DNA of 5,413 nucleotides from Coriobacteriia bacterium (GCA_003509825.1 DOMT01000158.1:8881-14293); one strand, 5' to 3'. Positions 1-5,244 are shown, counted from the first letter of the stretch. Program-made: numbers and translations. Notes: a model not told the origin generated them from the sequence alone.

Positions 1-51
1 CCCGGAGTATTCCATCGATCCATCGGGTTGCAACCGAGCGCCTTGCGACAT
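1..51 (-). CDS. 5' fragment of an unidentified gene downstream of nrdR
   Basis: An ATG on the minus strand at 51-49 opens a frame that runs off the left edge, giving 17 residues that begin MSQGARLQPDGSM. It starts 1 nt after the nrdR stop codon, so it is probably co-transcribed with nrdR and translationally coupled to it. A GAAGGG Shine-Dalgarno-like stretch lies in the last nrdR codons, about 11 nt before the ATG. The fragment is too short to assign to a family. In Streptomyces the gene after nrdR is the ribonucleotide reductase nrdJ, but nothing in these residues identifies it as such. Confidence 0.4.
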   Translation of the reverse strand, partial: MSQGARLQPDGSMEYSG

Positions 52-52
52 G

Positions 53-499
53 TCAGTGCATACCCTTCAATGCCTGCCGAAACTCGGCGATGTCCTTGAA
101 ATCCTTGTAGACCGAGGCAAACCTGATATAGGCGACGTCATCGATGTCTTTCAGTCTTGCGAGAACCATTTCTCCGAGAACTTTCGAGCGTACCTCGTTT
201 TTCAGGGTATTGCGTATTTCCGACTCGACGTCATCGATCAATGCTTCCAGCTTGGCGATGGGAACATCCCGTTTGACGGTTGCATTCATCAAGCCACGCA
301 GCAATTTATTTCTATCGAAGTGTTCGGAGCTTTTATCGTTTTTTACTACAACCAAGGGGGATTCGTTTTGGCGCTCATAGGTGGTAAACCTCGCACCACA
401 CTCCAGGCATTCACGGCGCCTGCGTATGGATGCGCCGTCATCGGACGGACGCGAGTCGATCACTTTGGATTCCTGATAACCACATTTAGCGCAGTGCAC
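53..499 (-). CDS. nrdR: Transcriptional repressor NrdR
   Basis: NrdR is a zinc-finger/ATP-cone repressor that senses ATP and dATP and represses ribonucleotide reductase operons by binding paired NrdR boxes. With a GTG start at 499 the protein is 148 aa, the usual family length. The zinc ribbon has Cys3, Cys6, Cys31 and Cys34 (CAKC and CLEC), followed by the signature KVIDSR and a basic RRRR stretch at 26-29. FTTYER closes the finger, and an ATP-cone fills roughly residues 46-136 (VVVKNDKSSEHFDRNKLLRG and following). An ATG nine codons upstream (526) would add MRLTRNGGT, which the family lacks and which has no ribosome-binding site; the GTG is preceded by GGGGG at a 4-nt spacing, so I prefer it. 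The gene lies downstream of a small SOS-type membrane gene and just before another gene. A promoter and an NrdR-box-like sequence sit directly upstream. Confidence 0.95.
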   Translation of the reverse strand: MHCAKCGYQESKVIDSRPSDDGASIRRRRECLECGARFTTYERQNESPLVVVKNDKSSEHFDRNKLLRGLMNATVKRDVPIAKLEALIDDVESEIRNTLKNEVRSKVLGEMVLARLKDIDDVAYIRFASVYKDFKDIAEFRQALKGMH

Positions 500-527
500 G
501 GTGCCCCCGTTTCTTGTTAACCTCATG

Positions 528-556
528 AGAGTACCATACTACATCTAGTGTTTCAA
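528..556 (-). promoter_or_regulatory. Predicted nrdR promoter
   Basis: On the minus strand TTGAAA (556-551) and TACTCT (533-528) are separated by exactly 17 bp. Transcription would start near 521, about 22 nt before the preferred GTG start of nrdR. The fit to sigma-A hexamers is fair. Part of the transcription could also come from the SOS promoter further upstream, because no clear terminator follows the small gene. Confidence 0.45.
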
Positions 557-591
557 TACCATTTGGCCGCCCGACATGGTATAAATGGTAT
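532..591. repeat. Four copies of (A)TACCAT / ATGGTAT before nrdR
   Basis: On the plus strand there are TACCAT at 532-537, ATACCATTT at 556-564, ATGGTAT at 576-582 and AAATGGTAT at 583-591. The copies at 556-564 and 583-591 form a perfect 9-bp inverted repeat around an 18-nt loop. The copies at 576-582 and 583-591 are tandem direct repeats of period 9 (read on the minus strand, ATACCATTT then ATACCATGT). The array lies between the small SOS gene and nrdR and overlaps the nrdR promoter. It could be an operator or an mRNA hairpin; no T-run follows, so it is not a standard terminator. Confidence 0.5.
536..551 (-). promoter_or_regulatory. NrdR-box-like site in the nrdR promoter
   Basis: The minus strand reads ACACTAGATGTAGTAT, matching 13 of 16 positions of the NrdR box consensus acaCwAtATaTwGtgt as I recall it. 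It fills most of the spacer between the predicted -35 and -10, where binding would block RNA polymerase, so negative autoregulation is plausible. NrdR boxes normally come in pairs about 31-32 bp apart centre to centre; I found no convincing partner, which lowers confidence. Confidence 0.4.
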
Positions 592-626
592 GCGGAGCCT
601 CTATAAGTACCGACGTGCCGCCCTCC

Positions 627-761
627 CTAAAATACCAACGGCAGTACGCTCAGTAATACGGTGATGCCGAAGGCGATGATAACCGCCAATGCTTTCTGAC
701 CGCCGCTGATACCTTGAAGGGCAATACCCTCCGAACTCTCAAACCGTGTAACCTCGCGCAT
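627..761 (-). CDS. Small single-span membrane protein under SOS (LexA) control
   Basis: This 44-aa protein has a polar N-terminus of about 22 residues (MREVTRFESSEGIALQ...) and one hydrophobic segment of about 20 residues (from ALAVIIAF to the end, LPLVF). It looks like a tail-anchored or single-pass inner-membrane miniprotein. The ATG at 761 is preceded by GAGGAGG at a 4-nt spacing, a strong ribosome-binding site; the frame is open upstream but that part crosses the promoter and LexA boxes. The promoter holds two LexA boxes, so DNA damage should induce it. Its place between lexA and nrdR is where Corynebacterium has divS and Mycobacterium has Rv2719c, both SOS-linked cell-division or cell-wall proteins; Bacillus yneA is analogous. 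Those proteins are longer and several carry LysM or other extracellular domains, absent here. A division-inhibitor role is inferred from position, regulation and topology, not from sequence similarity. Confidence 0.75.
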   Translation of the reverse strand: MREVTRFESSEGIALQGISGGQKALAVIIAFGITVLLSVLPLVF

Positions 762-783
762 TTTTCCTCCTCGACTCTTTAAT

Positions 784-797
784 CGAACAAATGTTTG
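784..797 (-). promoter_or_regulatory. LexA box 1 of the small SOS gene
   Basis: The plus strand reads CGAACAAATGTTTG, a 14-bp near-palindrome of the Gram-positive SOS box type, with one arm mismatch (TTG for TCG). It covers the predicted transcription start (about 796) of the 44-aa gene and lies 22 bp before its ATG. It is nearly the same as the box before lexA. Confidence 0.85.
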
Positions 798-802
798 CAC
801 CC

Positions 803-831
803 AATATACAGCGAACACCTGTTCGATGCAA
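803..831 (-). promoter_or_regulatory. SOS promoter of the small membrane protein
   Basis: On the minus strand the -35 is TTGCAT (831-826) and the -10 is TATATT (808-803), separated by 17 bp. Fourteen of those 17 bases are the second LexA box, so bound LexA would sit exactly between the two hexamers. Transcription should start near 796, giving a 5' leader of about 35 nt. Confidence 0.75.
812..825 (-). promoter_or_regulatory. LexA box 2 of the small SOS gene
   Basis: CGAACACCTGTTCG has perfect CGAAC/GTTCG arms and lies in the promoter spacer. Its centre is 28 bp from that of box 1, so two LexA dimers could bind on nearby helical faces. It is the best of the three SOS boxes in the window by arm symmetry. 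Confidence 0.87.
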
Positions 832-876
832 GTGTATTTACAAGGATTTTTTACTGTTTTTTCTCAATATCCTCAA

Positions 877-905
877 TTGCGAACACCCCCCGGCTCTGCT
901 ACTAT
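877..905 (+). promoter_or_regulatory. Predicted promoter of the 445-aa membrane protein gene
   Basis: TTGCGA (877-882) and TACTAT (900-905) are spaced 17 bp apart in an AT-rich intergenic stretch. Transcription would start near 912, leaving a leader of about 135 nt. A lone LexA half-site (CGAAC, 880-884) overlaps the -35 but has no second arm. The two full boxes are more than 50 bp upstream of this -35, so SOS control of this gene is not evident. Confidence 0.45.
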
Positions 906-912
906 CAACTTT

Positions 913-1003
913 TACAAGTTCTTTATGTTCTATTTTGATATGCTCCGTTTATGCTCAATAAACGTCATATACCTCGGGAAGGGTCTGCAACGGGGAACTT
1001 GTA
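913..1003 (+). other. Structured 5' leader with nested inverted repeats
   Basis: TACAAGTTC (913-921) and GAACTTGTA (995-1003) are a perfect 9-bp inverted repeat that begins right at the predicted transcription start. Inside it, ATATG (938-942) pairs with CATAT (966-970), continued by CGTTTAT (946-952) with ATAAACG (958-964) around the loop GCTCA. A small stem is possible at 971-974/981-984. Together these could fold as a three-way junction before the 445-aa gene, as cis-acting leader RNAs do. I do not recognise the core of any known riboswitch class. Folding and function are inference from hand pairing. Confidence 0.35.
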
Positions 1004-1023
1004 TTCTAAAAGGGAGAGTTCGA

Positions 1024-1047
1024 TTGCTCAGAATTGAAAGAGATTGA
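1024..1047 (+). CDS. Possible 7-codon leader peptide (TTG start)
   Basis: AGGGAG (1011-1016) lies 7 nt before a TTG that opens a 7-codon frame (MLRIERD if initiated with Met), ending in TGA directly before the ATG at 1048. The main gene has only a weak site of its own (AAAGAG), so this minicistron could deliver ribosomes to it by coupling. A TTG start and such a short frame can easily arise by chance. Confidence 0.22.
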   Translation: MLRIERD

Positions 1048-2385
1048 ATGATGCAGGATCAAAGGGGTTCGGGGATTCCTTTCGACAGGGACGCTTCGGC
1101 GCAATCTGTGCCTGAGGAAAACCGAACGGGGGTCAAGAATGTGTCTTGGGAGGAATTCGCCGCAGAGGATACCGGCGCCTTTGTTGCCGGTGCAAACAAT
1201 CCCCGATCTTCGACGAACTATCAAGTGGGAGGTTTCATCGATCCCACCGATCCTGCGTTTGCAAAACAGCAGGCACCACAACCCGCCGCCCCTGCACCAG
1301 CAAACCAACCGTTGAGCGAGCCGGCTGCTCCCGTGGTGCTCTTACAGACCGGTGAGACCGCCGAAAAACAGGCCGCCGGACAAAACCCTGCCGCCGCTCA
1401 GACGGCGACTGCAGATGCGCAGGCTCAAACGACACGGAAAGGCGGTACATCCGCCGGATCCGCTGCCGCAGCGACGTCGAAGCAAAAATCCCCCCGCCCC
1501 ACGGGTAAAACGACAAAGCCCCGGAAAAGAGGGCTTTCAAACAGCGCGAGAAACGCCGGTCTACGAAGAATCGTCATTATTCTGATCGTCGCCTTCGTCG
1601 CCTTCGACCTCGTCGTGGTTGCCTACATCTTCCTGCTCTCGCGTGGTGAGCCGCCGGTATATTACAACCAGCCGACCACGGTCATCTCCAAATACGTCAT
1701 GACGGACGGCAATATCAATGAAATCGCCTACGACCAGGAGCTCAGCGAGCTTTCGTTTGCGAACTTCCCCAATCTGACCATCACCAATACCGCCAGCCTC
1801 AAGCTGATCGACAACAATAAATACCGGGCCTTAGGCGGCCCTAACGGAACTCCGCTGTTTTATGACGACCTGATCATAAACAGGATCATGCAGCTCAACA
1901 ACAATTGGGTGAATTACCTCAACAACGGTGATACTTCCGTGTTCGAATCGGTTCGCGAGGGCAGCGCCGCGCACACCAAGCTCAGCGAGTGGGGCACGGG
2001 TTACCAGGTCGCCTATCATCGTCTGGTATTCGGCGAGCTCAGATACGCCGAGGGCGTGGGGTACTTCATCATCACCCAGGCCACTTACACTCTCGCCGGG
2101 GGTGGCAAGCTGGATCAACGCGATGACGTGATCGTATTCAGATTGCAGGGCAGCGGCAACACGCTGAGGGTCACCGACATGGAATTCATTCCCTTTACCA
2201 CTCGAAGCACAACCGCTACCACCGCACCCGCCGACTCAGGCGCCGGCGGCTCTGTGAGCGATGTCGGCACGAACGTCGAGGCTCAGGGGGCGGAAGTGGA
2301 GGTGGCACCTGCTACCGAATCCGAAGGTGTCGAAGGAGAGGGCGGCGGCAGTGCAGTCACCCCCGAGGGGACTCCGGGCGGCTGA
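1048..2385 (+). CDS. One-pass membrane protein with disordered N-terminus and extracytoplasmic domain, function unknown
   Basis: The 445-aa product is not one I recognise by name. Residues 1-170 are low-complexity, rich in Ala, Pro, Thr and Gln, ending in a basic stretch (about 149-174, with KPRKRG and RNAGLRR). A single transmembrane helix spans about 175-197 (IVIILIVAFVAFDLVVV...). By the positive-inside rule the long N-terminus is cytoplasmic and residues 200-385 are outside. That outer domain has mixed alpha/beta character; the stretch WVNYLNNGDTSVF then REGSAAHTKL recalls the NTF2-like domain of TcaA/YvbJ-type envelope proteins, a tentative fold guess. The tail (386-445) is Ser/Thr/Gly-rich and acidic. 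The start is the first of two adjacent ATGs, directly after an in-frame TGA; the second (1051) is equally possible. It lies between the small SOS gene and lexA, with its own likely promoter. Confidence 0.8.
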   Translation: MMQDQRGSGIPFDRDASAQSVPEENRTGVKNVSWEEFAAEDTGAFVAGANNPRSSTNYQVGGFIDPTDPAFAKQQAPQPAAPAPANQPLSEPAAPVVLLQTGETAEKQAAGQNPAAAQTATADAQAQTTRKGGTSAGSAAAATSKQKSPRPTGKTTKPRKRGLSNSARNAGLRRIVIILIVAFVAFDLVVVAYIFLLSRGEPPVYYNQPTTVISKYVMTDGNINEIAYDQELSELSFANFPNLTITNTASLKLIDNNKYRALGGPNGTPLFYDDLIINRIMQLNNNWVNYLNNGDTSVFESVREGSAAHTKLSEWGTGYQVAYHRLVFGELRYAEGVGYFIITQATYTLAGGGKLDQRDDVIVFRLQGSGNTLRVTDMEFIPFTTRSTTATTAPADSGAGGSVSDVGTNVEAQGAEVEVAPATESEGVEGEGGGSAVTPEGTPGG

Positions 2386-2466
2386 CGACCGGTTGCCGGG
2401 ACAGCTCCCACTCAGGCTGCTTTTGAGATGGCGATTCATCCCGAACGACCGATGGACGAACGTAAT

Positions 2467-2480
2467 CGAACATATGTTTG
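2467..2480 (+). promoter_or_regulatory. LexA box of lexA (autoregulation)
   Basis: CGAACATATGTTTG is a 14-bp near-palindrome matching the boxes at 784 and 812. It overlaps the first three bases of the predicted -35 of lexA, consistent with repression by LexA of its own gene. Two further CGAAC half-sites lie upstream at 2442 and 2457, without partners. Confidence 0.88.
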
Positions 2481-2506
2481 ATTTTTATTCCGTTTTGTCA
2501 TATACT
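2478..2506 (+). promoter_or_regulatory. Promoter of lexA
   Basis: TTGATT (2478-2483) and TATACT (2501-2506) are separated by 17 bp. Transcription would start near 2513, about 22 nt before the lexA ATG, which leaves room for the GGAG ribosome-binding site at 2525-2528. Confidence 0.7.
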
Positions 2507-2534
2507 TGCTCCAGGCTTGAGATTGGAGTGTACG

Positions 2535-3185
2535 ATGAAGCCCGTAAAAACCTTATCAGGACGCCAGCAGGAGATTTTGGATTTCCTGAGTGATTTCACA
2601 ACCAAGAACGGCTACCCACCGTCGGTTCGCGAGATCGGTGAGGCCGTGGGACTTTCGTCCTCATCCACCGTTCACTCGCATCTCAATGCCCTTGAAACCA
2701 AGGGGTTCATCAAGCGTGACCCTTCCTCGGCCCGGGCATTGACGGTTTTAGACCGCGAAGAACGGGCTCCTGCCGAGGCTACGGAGACCAAGAGCGCCCG
2801 CCTACCCCGAGGCACGGTCGAGCTACCTGTATTAGGACGCGTAGCTGCGGGAATTCCCTCCTATGCCGATCAAAACGTCGATGAAACCCTGGTGTTGCCT
2901 ACGCAAATCGTCGGCGATTACAGTTCGTTTTTACTGACGGTCAAAGGTGAGTCGATGATCGAGGCGGGCATTTACGACGGAGATTACGTGGTGGTCAAGG
3001 AGCAAAAAACCGCCGGTAACGGAGATATCGTCGTAGCCCTCATCGATGATGAAGCCACGGTGAAGACCTTCTATCGCGAGCCCGACCGTATTCGCCTCCA
3101 GCCCGAAAACCACACCATGGAGCCGATTTACGCCCGCGACGTTATGATTCTGGGTAAAGTGGTGGCGCTCCTCAGAACGCTGTAA
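2535..3185 (+). CDS. lexA: SOS repressor LexA
   Basis: LexA represses DNA-damage genes and cleaves itself when RecA filaments form. The 216-aa product has the N-terminal winged helix-turn-helix (about 1-70: LSGRQQEILDFL, then PPSVREIGEAVGLSS and the recognition helix STVHSHLNALETKGFI). A charged linker (about 72-95) leads to the C-terminal S24 peptidase domain. The autocleavage Ala-Gly bond is A105-G106 (VAAGIP), the nucleophile Ser140 lies in GESM, and the general-base Lys177 lies in ATVK. The Ser-Lys distance of 37 residues equals that of the E. coli protein, so all catalytic parts are intact. I chose the ATG at 2535, with GGAG 6 nt upstream, over the in-frame ATG at 2478, because the latter lies inside the LexA box and would add 19 foreign residues. 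Expression is probably autoregulated through the box at 2467. Confidence 0.97.
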   Translation: MKPVKTLSGRQQEILDFLSDFTTKNGYPPSVREIGEAVGLSSSSTVHSHLNALETKGFIKRDPSSARALTVLDREERAPAEATETKSARLPRGTVELPVLGRVAAGIPSYADQNVDETLVLPTQIVGDYSSFLLTVKGESMIEAGIYDGDYVVVKEQKTAGNGDIVVALIDDEATVKTFYREPDRIRLQPENHTMEPIYARDVMILGKVVALLRTL

Positions 3186-3199
3186 GCCCATCGCCTATA

Positions 3200-3223
3200 A
3201 ACCCTCCCCGACTCTACAGGGTT
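3200..3223 (+). terminator. Weak hairpin after lexA
   Basis: AACCCT (3200-3205) and AGGGTT (3218-3223) can pair as a 6-bp stem around 12 nt, 15 nt after the lexA stop. No T-run follows, so intrinsic termination would be poor and some readthrough to mscL is possible. Confidence 0.25.
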
Positions 3224-3247
3224 CATTCGACGACGCCCGACCTGAAT

Positions 3248-3276
3248 TTGCCTGATGATGATCGGTCAGATAGACT
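3248..3276 (+). promoter_or_regulatory. Possible mscL promoter
   Basis: TTGCCT (3248-3253) and TAGACT (3271-3276) are spaced 17 bp apart, in the 153-nt gap between lexA and mscL. Both hexamers are only moderate matches. It would give a leader of about 55 nt. Confidence 0.35.
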
Positions 3277-3338
3277 TGTGCCGAAATACCCTCAACGTTC
3301 AGCCTAAGTATGAACACTGCCGATATTTGGGAGAATAC

Positions 3339-3809
3339 ATGAAGAGAGTCGTTAAAAAACCCTTGAAATTCATGCAGGAATTCAAGACCTTCGCCACCCG
3401 AAGCCATGTCATGGATCTTGCCATCGCCGTCATCGTCGGTGCCGCGTTCAACGCCATCATCACGTCCTTTGTCGGAGATATATTCACGCCGCTGCTCTCG
3501 ATGTTTACCGGAGGCAACAGTTTTACCGCCCTCGGTGTATGGGTGGGCCCCGAAGAAACCGGCGGCTGGGTAGCCTACGGTAAGTTCATCCAAGCCACCA
3601 TCAACTTCCTGGTCGTTGCTTTTGCGGTGTTTTTACTGGTAAAGGCTCTCAACCTCTTTTTAAACAAGAAGTTGGCCATGGACACGCCGAAGAAATGCTG
3701 CCCCTACTGCGCCAGCGATATTCCAAAAGCCGCCGTACGCTGCCCGCTCTGCACCTCGGTGCTCGACGAACCTGCGGAACCGGTGGAGCCGGAACCGCGT
3801 AGCAAGTGA
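3339..3809 (+). CDS. mscL: Large-conductance mechanosensitive channel MscL with C-terminal zinc ribbon
   Basis: MscL forms a homopentameric inner-membrane pore that opens under membrane tension and releases solutes during hypo-osmotic shock. The 156-aa product starts at an ATG with GGGAGA 5 nt upstream; a longer in-frame start at 3255 has no support, and Met12 (3372) is a possible shorter start resembling most family N-termini. The N-terminal helix ([18 protein letters not shown]) runs into TM1 (about 26-48, [20 protein letters not shown]), followed by the periplasmic loop (about 50-80) and TM2 (about 82-106). In place of a plain cytoplasmic helix, the C-terminus carries two CxxC knuckles (Cys121/124 and Cys135/138, CPYC-X10-CPLC) that should bind zinc, then an acidic Pro/Glu tail. 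Similar ribbons occur on some MscL proteins of Gram-positive bacteria as far as I recall; their role is not known to me. The 3' end overlaps the open hflX frame on the other strand. Confidence 0.93.
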   Translation: MKRVVKKPLKFMQEFKTFATRSHVMDLAIAVIVGAAFNAIITSFVGDIFTPLLSMFTGGNSFTALGVWVGPEETGGWVAYGKFIQATINFLVVAFAVFLLVKALNLFLNKKLAMDTPKKCCPYCASDIPKAAVRCPLCTSVLDEPAEPVEPEPRSK

Positions 3810-5207
3810 TGCCGGTAACAGTCGCTTCGCGCGGTGGCATCCGAGCTGTATCACACCGGGCAAAACAGCCCGAAGTCGTCCGTATACCTTATCATCCGAG
3901 TCATCGTCGTCCGTGGTCACATATCTCTCGAAACGCGACACGAGTGACTCGGGAACCTGGATCTGCAACTCGGTTCCCTCGACTACGAAGCGCTCGGACA
4001 AAATCGTACAGCGCTCATGCGCTAGCTGAACCACGGCTCCCTCGGCAAAGGGAATCAGTACGACCATCAGGGTGCTCTGCGCATTGGCGATCTGTTCGAT
4101 GGCTGCCAAAAGCTCTTCTATGCCTGTTTTTTCCACGGCCGATACCATCAACGCCTGTGGAAAGCGCGCCTGCAAAACCTGCACCTCATCAGTGCTCATC
4201 AAATCCGACTTGTTAAACACCAAAAGTTGCGGAATCGTGTGCGCCCCGATCTGCTCCATGATGTCTGACACGGCCCGCATATGGGCATCGCGTTGATGGG
4301 ATGTACCGTCCACCACATGCAAGATCAGGTCGGCATTGGTTATCTCATCCAAGGTGGATTTAAACGACTCCACCAGTGTGGTGGGCAGTTTTTGAATAAA
4401 GCCGACGGTGTCGGTTATCGTCAACTCCCTACCCTCGGGCAGCGACAGTTTGCGCGTGGTGGAATCGAGCGTGGCAAACAGTTTGTCGTAGATCAAAACC
4501 TCGGCGCCGGTGAGTGCGAAAAGCAACGACGACTTTCCGGCGTTGGTGTAACCGGCAAGCGCGACCTTAAACACCGTGGAGGAGAGTCGGGCCTTGCGTT
4601 GCGTGTCTCGCTCTTCCTGCACCTTTTTGAGCTCGGCTTTGATGCGGTCGATGCGTTTGCGCACCATACGGCGGTCAACCTCCAGCTGACTTTCACCCTC
4701 TCCGAAGCGCGACCCCACACCGCCACCCATGCGGTTTGCCGCAAGGTGGGCCCACATACCGCGCAGTCGCGGCAGCAGATACTGGTTTTGGGCCAAGCGC
4801 ACCTGCAACCGTCCCTCACGACTGGTGGCGTGCAATGCGAAGATATCCAAAATCAAAGCGGTGCGGTCGATGATTTTTGTCTTGGGAATTTCCTTTTCGA
4901 GATTGGACTGTTGCGTGGGAGTGAGCTCATCGTCGAAAACCACGATGTCGGCATCCAGCGCCTTGACGGCGGTAGCAACCTCCTCGACCTTGCCCTTGCC
5001 GATAAAGGTGCGGGGGTTGATGACTTCCAATCGCTGCGACAGGGATCCCACGACCTCGGCGCCCGCGGTGTCTACCAGGCGTTCCAGCTCGGCGAGTGAT
5101 TCCTCCAGCGGCCACTCGCCCGATTTTCTCTCAATCCCCACCAATACGGCCCGCTCACGGGGGACTTCGGTCGTATACCCGTTTTCCTTAACGATGACAT
5201 CCTCCAT
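3660..5207 (-). CDS. hflX: Ribosome-associated GTPase HflX
   Basis: HflX is a TRAFAC GTPase that binds the 50S subunit and helps split or rescue stalled ribosomes under stress. The N-terminal nucleotide-binding-like domain carries [11 protein letters not shown] (63-73) and [14 protein letters not shown] (92-105). The glycine-rich GGGVGSR (161-167) and a coiled-coil linker (about 175-208) follow. The G domain has G1 GYTNAGKS (219-226), G3 DTVGF (266-270), G4 NKSD (332-335) and G5 SA (356-357), all intact. A C-terminal domain ends near residue 430 ([12 protein letters not shown]). The frame then runs on for 85 residues, first an Asp-rich stretch, then Arg-rich sequence that from about residue 467 is antisense to mscL; I doubt this tail. 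The usual family length is about 400-450 aa. The ATG at 5207 follows an in-frame TGA and lacks an upstream Shine-Dalgarno, but the conserved ERAVLVGI supports a start close by. Confidence 0.9.
   Translation of the reverse strand: MEDVIVKENGYTTEVPRERAVLVGIERKSGEWPLEESLAELERLVDTAGAEVVGSLSQRLEVINPRTFIGKGKVEEVATAVKALDADIVVFDDELTPTQQSNLEKEIPKTKIIDRTALILDIFALHATSREGRLQVRLAQNQYLLPRLRGMWAHLAANRMGGGVGSRFGEGESQLEVDRRMVRKRIDRIKAELKKVQEERDTQRKARLSSTVFKVALAGYTNAGKSSLLFALTGAEVLIYDKLFATLDSTTRKLSLPEGRELTITDTVGFIQKLPTTLVESFKSTLDEITNADLILHVVDGTSHQRDAHMRAVSDIMEQIGAHTIPQLLVFNKSDLMSTDEVQVLQARFPQALMVSAVEKTGIEELLAAIEQIANAQSTLMVVLIPFAEGAVVQLAHERCTILSERFVVEGTELQIQVPESLVSRFERYVTTDDDDSDDKVYGRLRAVLPGVIQLGCHRAKRLLPASLATRFRLHRFRRFVEHRGAERAAYGGFWNIAGAVGAAFLRRVHGQLLV
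3808..3872. other. Small stem-loops between converging mscL and hflX
   Basis: GATGCC (3808-3813) pairs with GGCATC (3836-3841) right at the mscL stop, with a small CGC-TTC-GCG hairpin inside (3823-3831). CGGGC (3857-3861) pairs with GCCCG (3868-3872) around AAAACA. Neither is followed by a T-run on either strand, so they are at best weak, possibly bidirectional, termination or mRNA-end structures. Both lie within the hflX run-on frame. Confidence 0.25.
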
Positions 5208-5215
5208 TCACGGTT

Positions 5216-5244
5216 GGCATAAACGTTTCGAAACAGTGTACCAA
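5216..5244 (-). promoter_or_regulatory. Possible hflX promoter with overlapping palindromes
   Basis: On the minus strand TTGGTA (5244-5239) and TATGCC (5221-5216) lie 17 bp apart, in the 37-nt gap before hflX. The spacer contains the overlapping perfect palindromes AAACGTTT (5221-5228) and GTTTCGAAAC (5225-5234). The -10 is weak. If used, transcription would start 1-3 nt before the ATG, giving a nearly leaderless mRNA; otherwise hflX is read from the upstream gene. Confidence 0.25.

Noticed and set aside
12..35. Direct repeat CCATCG and the 10-bp palindrome GGTTGCAACC near the left edge
   Set aside because: They fall within the coding start of the gene after nrdR, are isolated, and have no nearby promoter or known site type to support a function.
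50..520. 156-codon plus-strand frame opposite nrdR
   Set aside because: It is fully antisense to a clear NrdR with its zinc-ribbon cysteines and ATP-cone; no ribosome-binding site and no recognisable domain.
762..818. 19-residue N-terminal extension of the SOS miniprotein (start at 818)
   Set aside because: This start lies inside LexA box 2 and upstream of the predicted transcription start, while the ATG at 761 has a strong ribosome-binding site.
826..1047. 73-codon plus-strand frame beginning in the LexA box region and ending just before the 445-aa gene
   Set aside because: Its ATG touches LexA box 2 and the -35, it has no ribosome-binding site, and its composition is that of an AT-rich intergenic leader. 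Only its last seven codons are kept, as a doubtful leader peptide.
2378..2434. Possible terminator after the 445-aa gene (CCGG-TTG-CCGG and CAGC...GCTG followed by CTTTT)
   Set aside because: The stems are only 4 bp and the T-run is short; not enough to call an intrinsic terminator.
4281..5099. 272-codon plus-strand frame opposite hflX
   Set aside because: It mirrors the strongly conserved HflX coding sequence, is rich in His and Gln as antisense frames often are, and has no recognisable domain.
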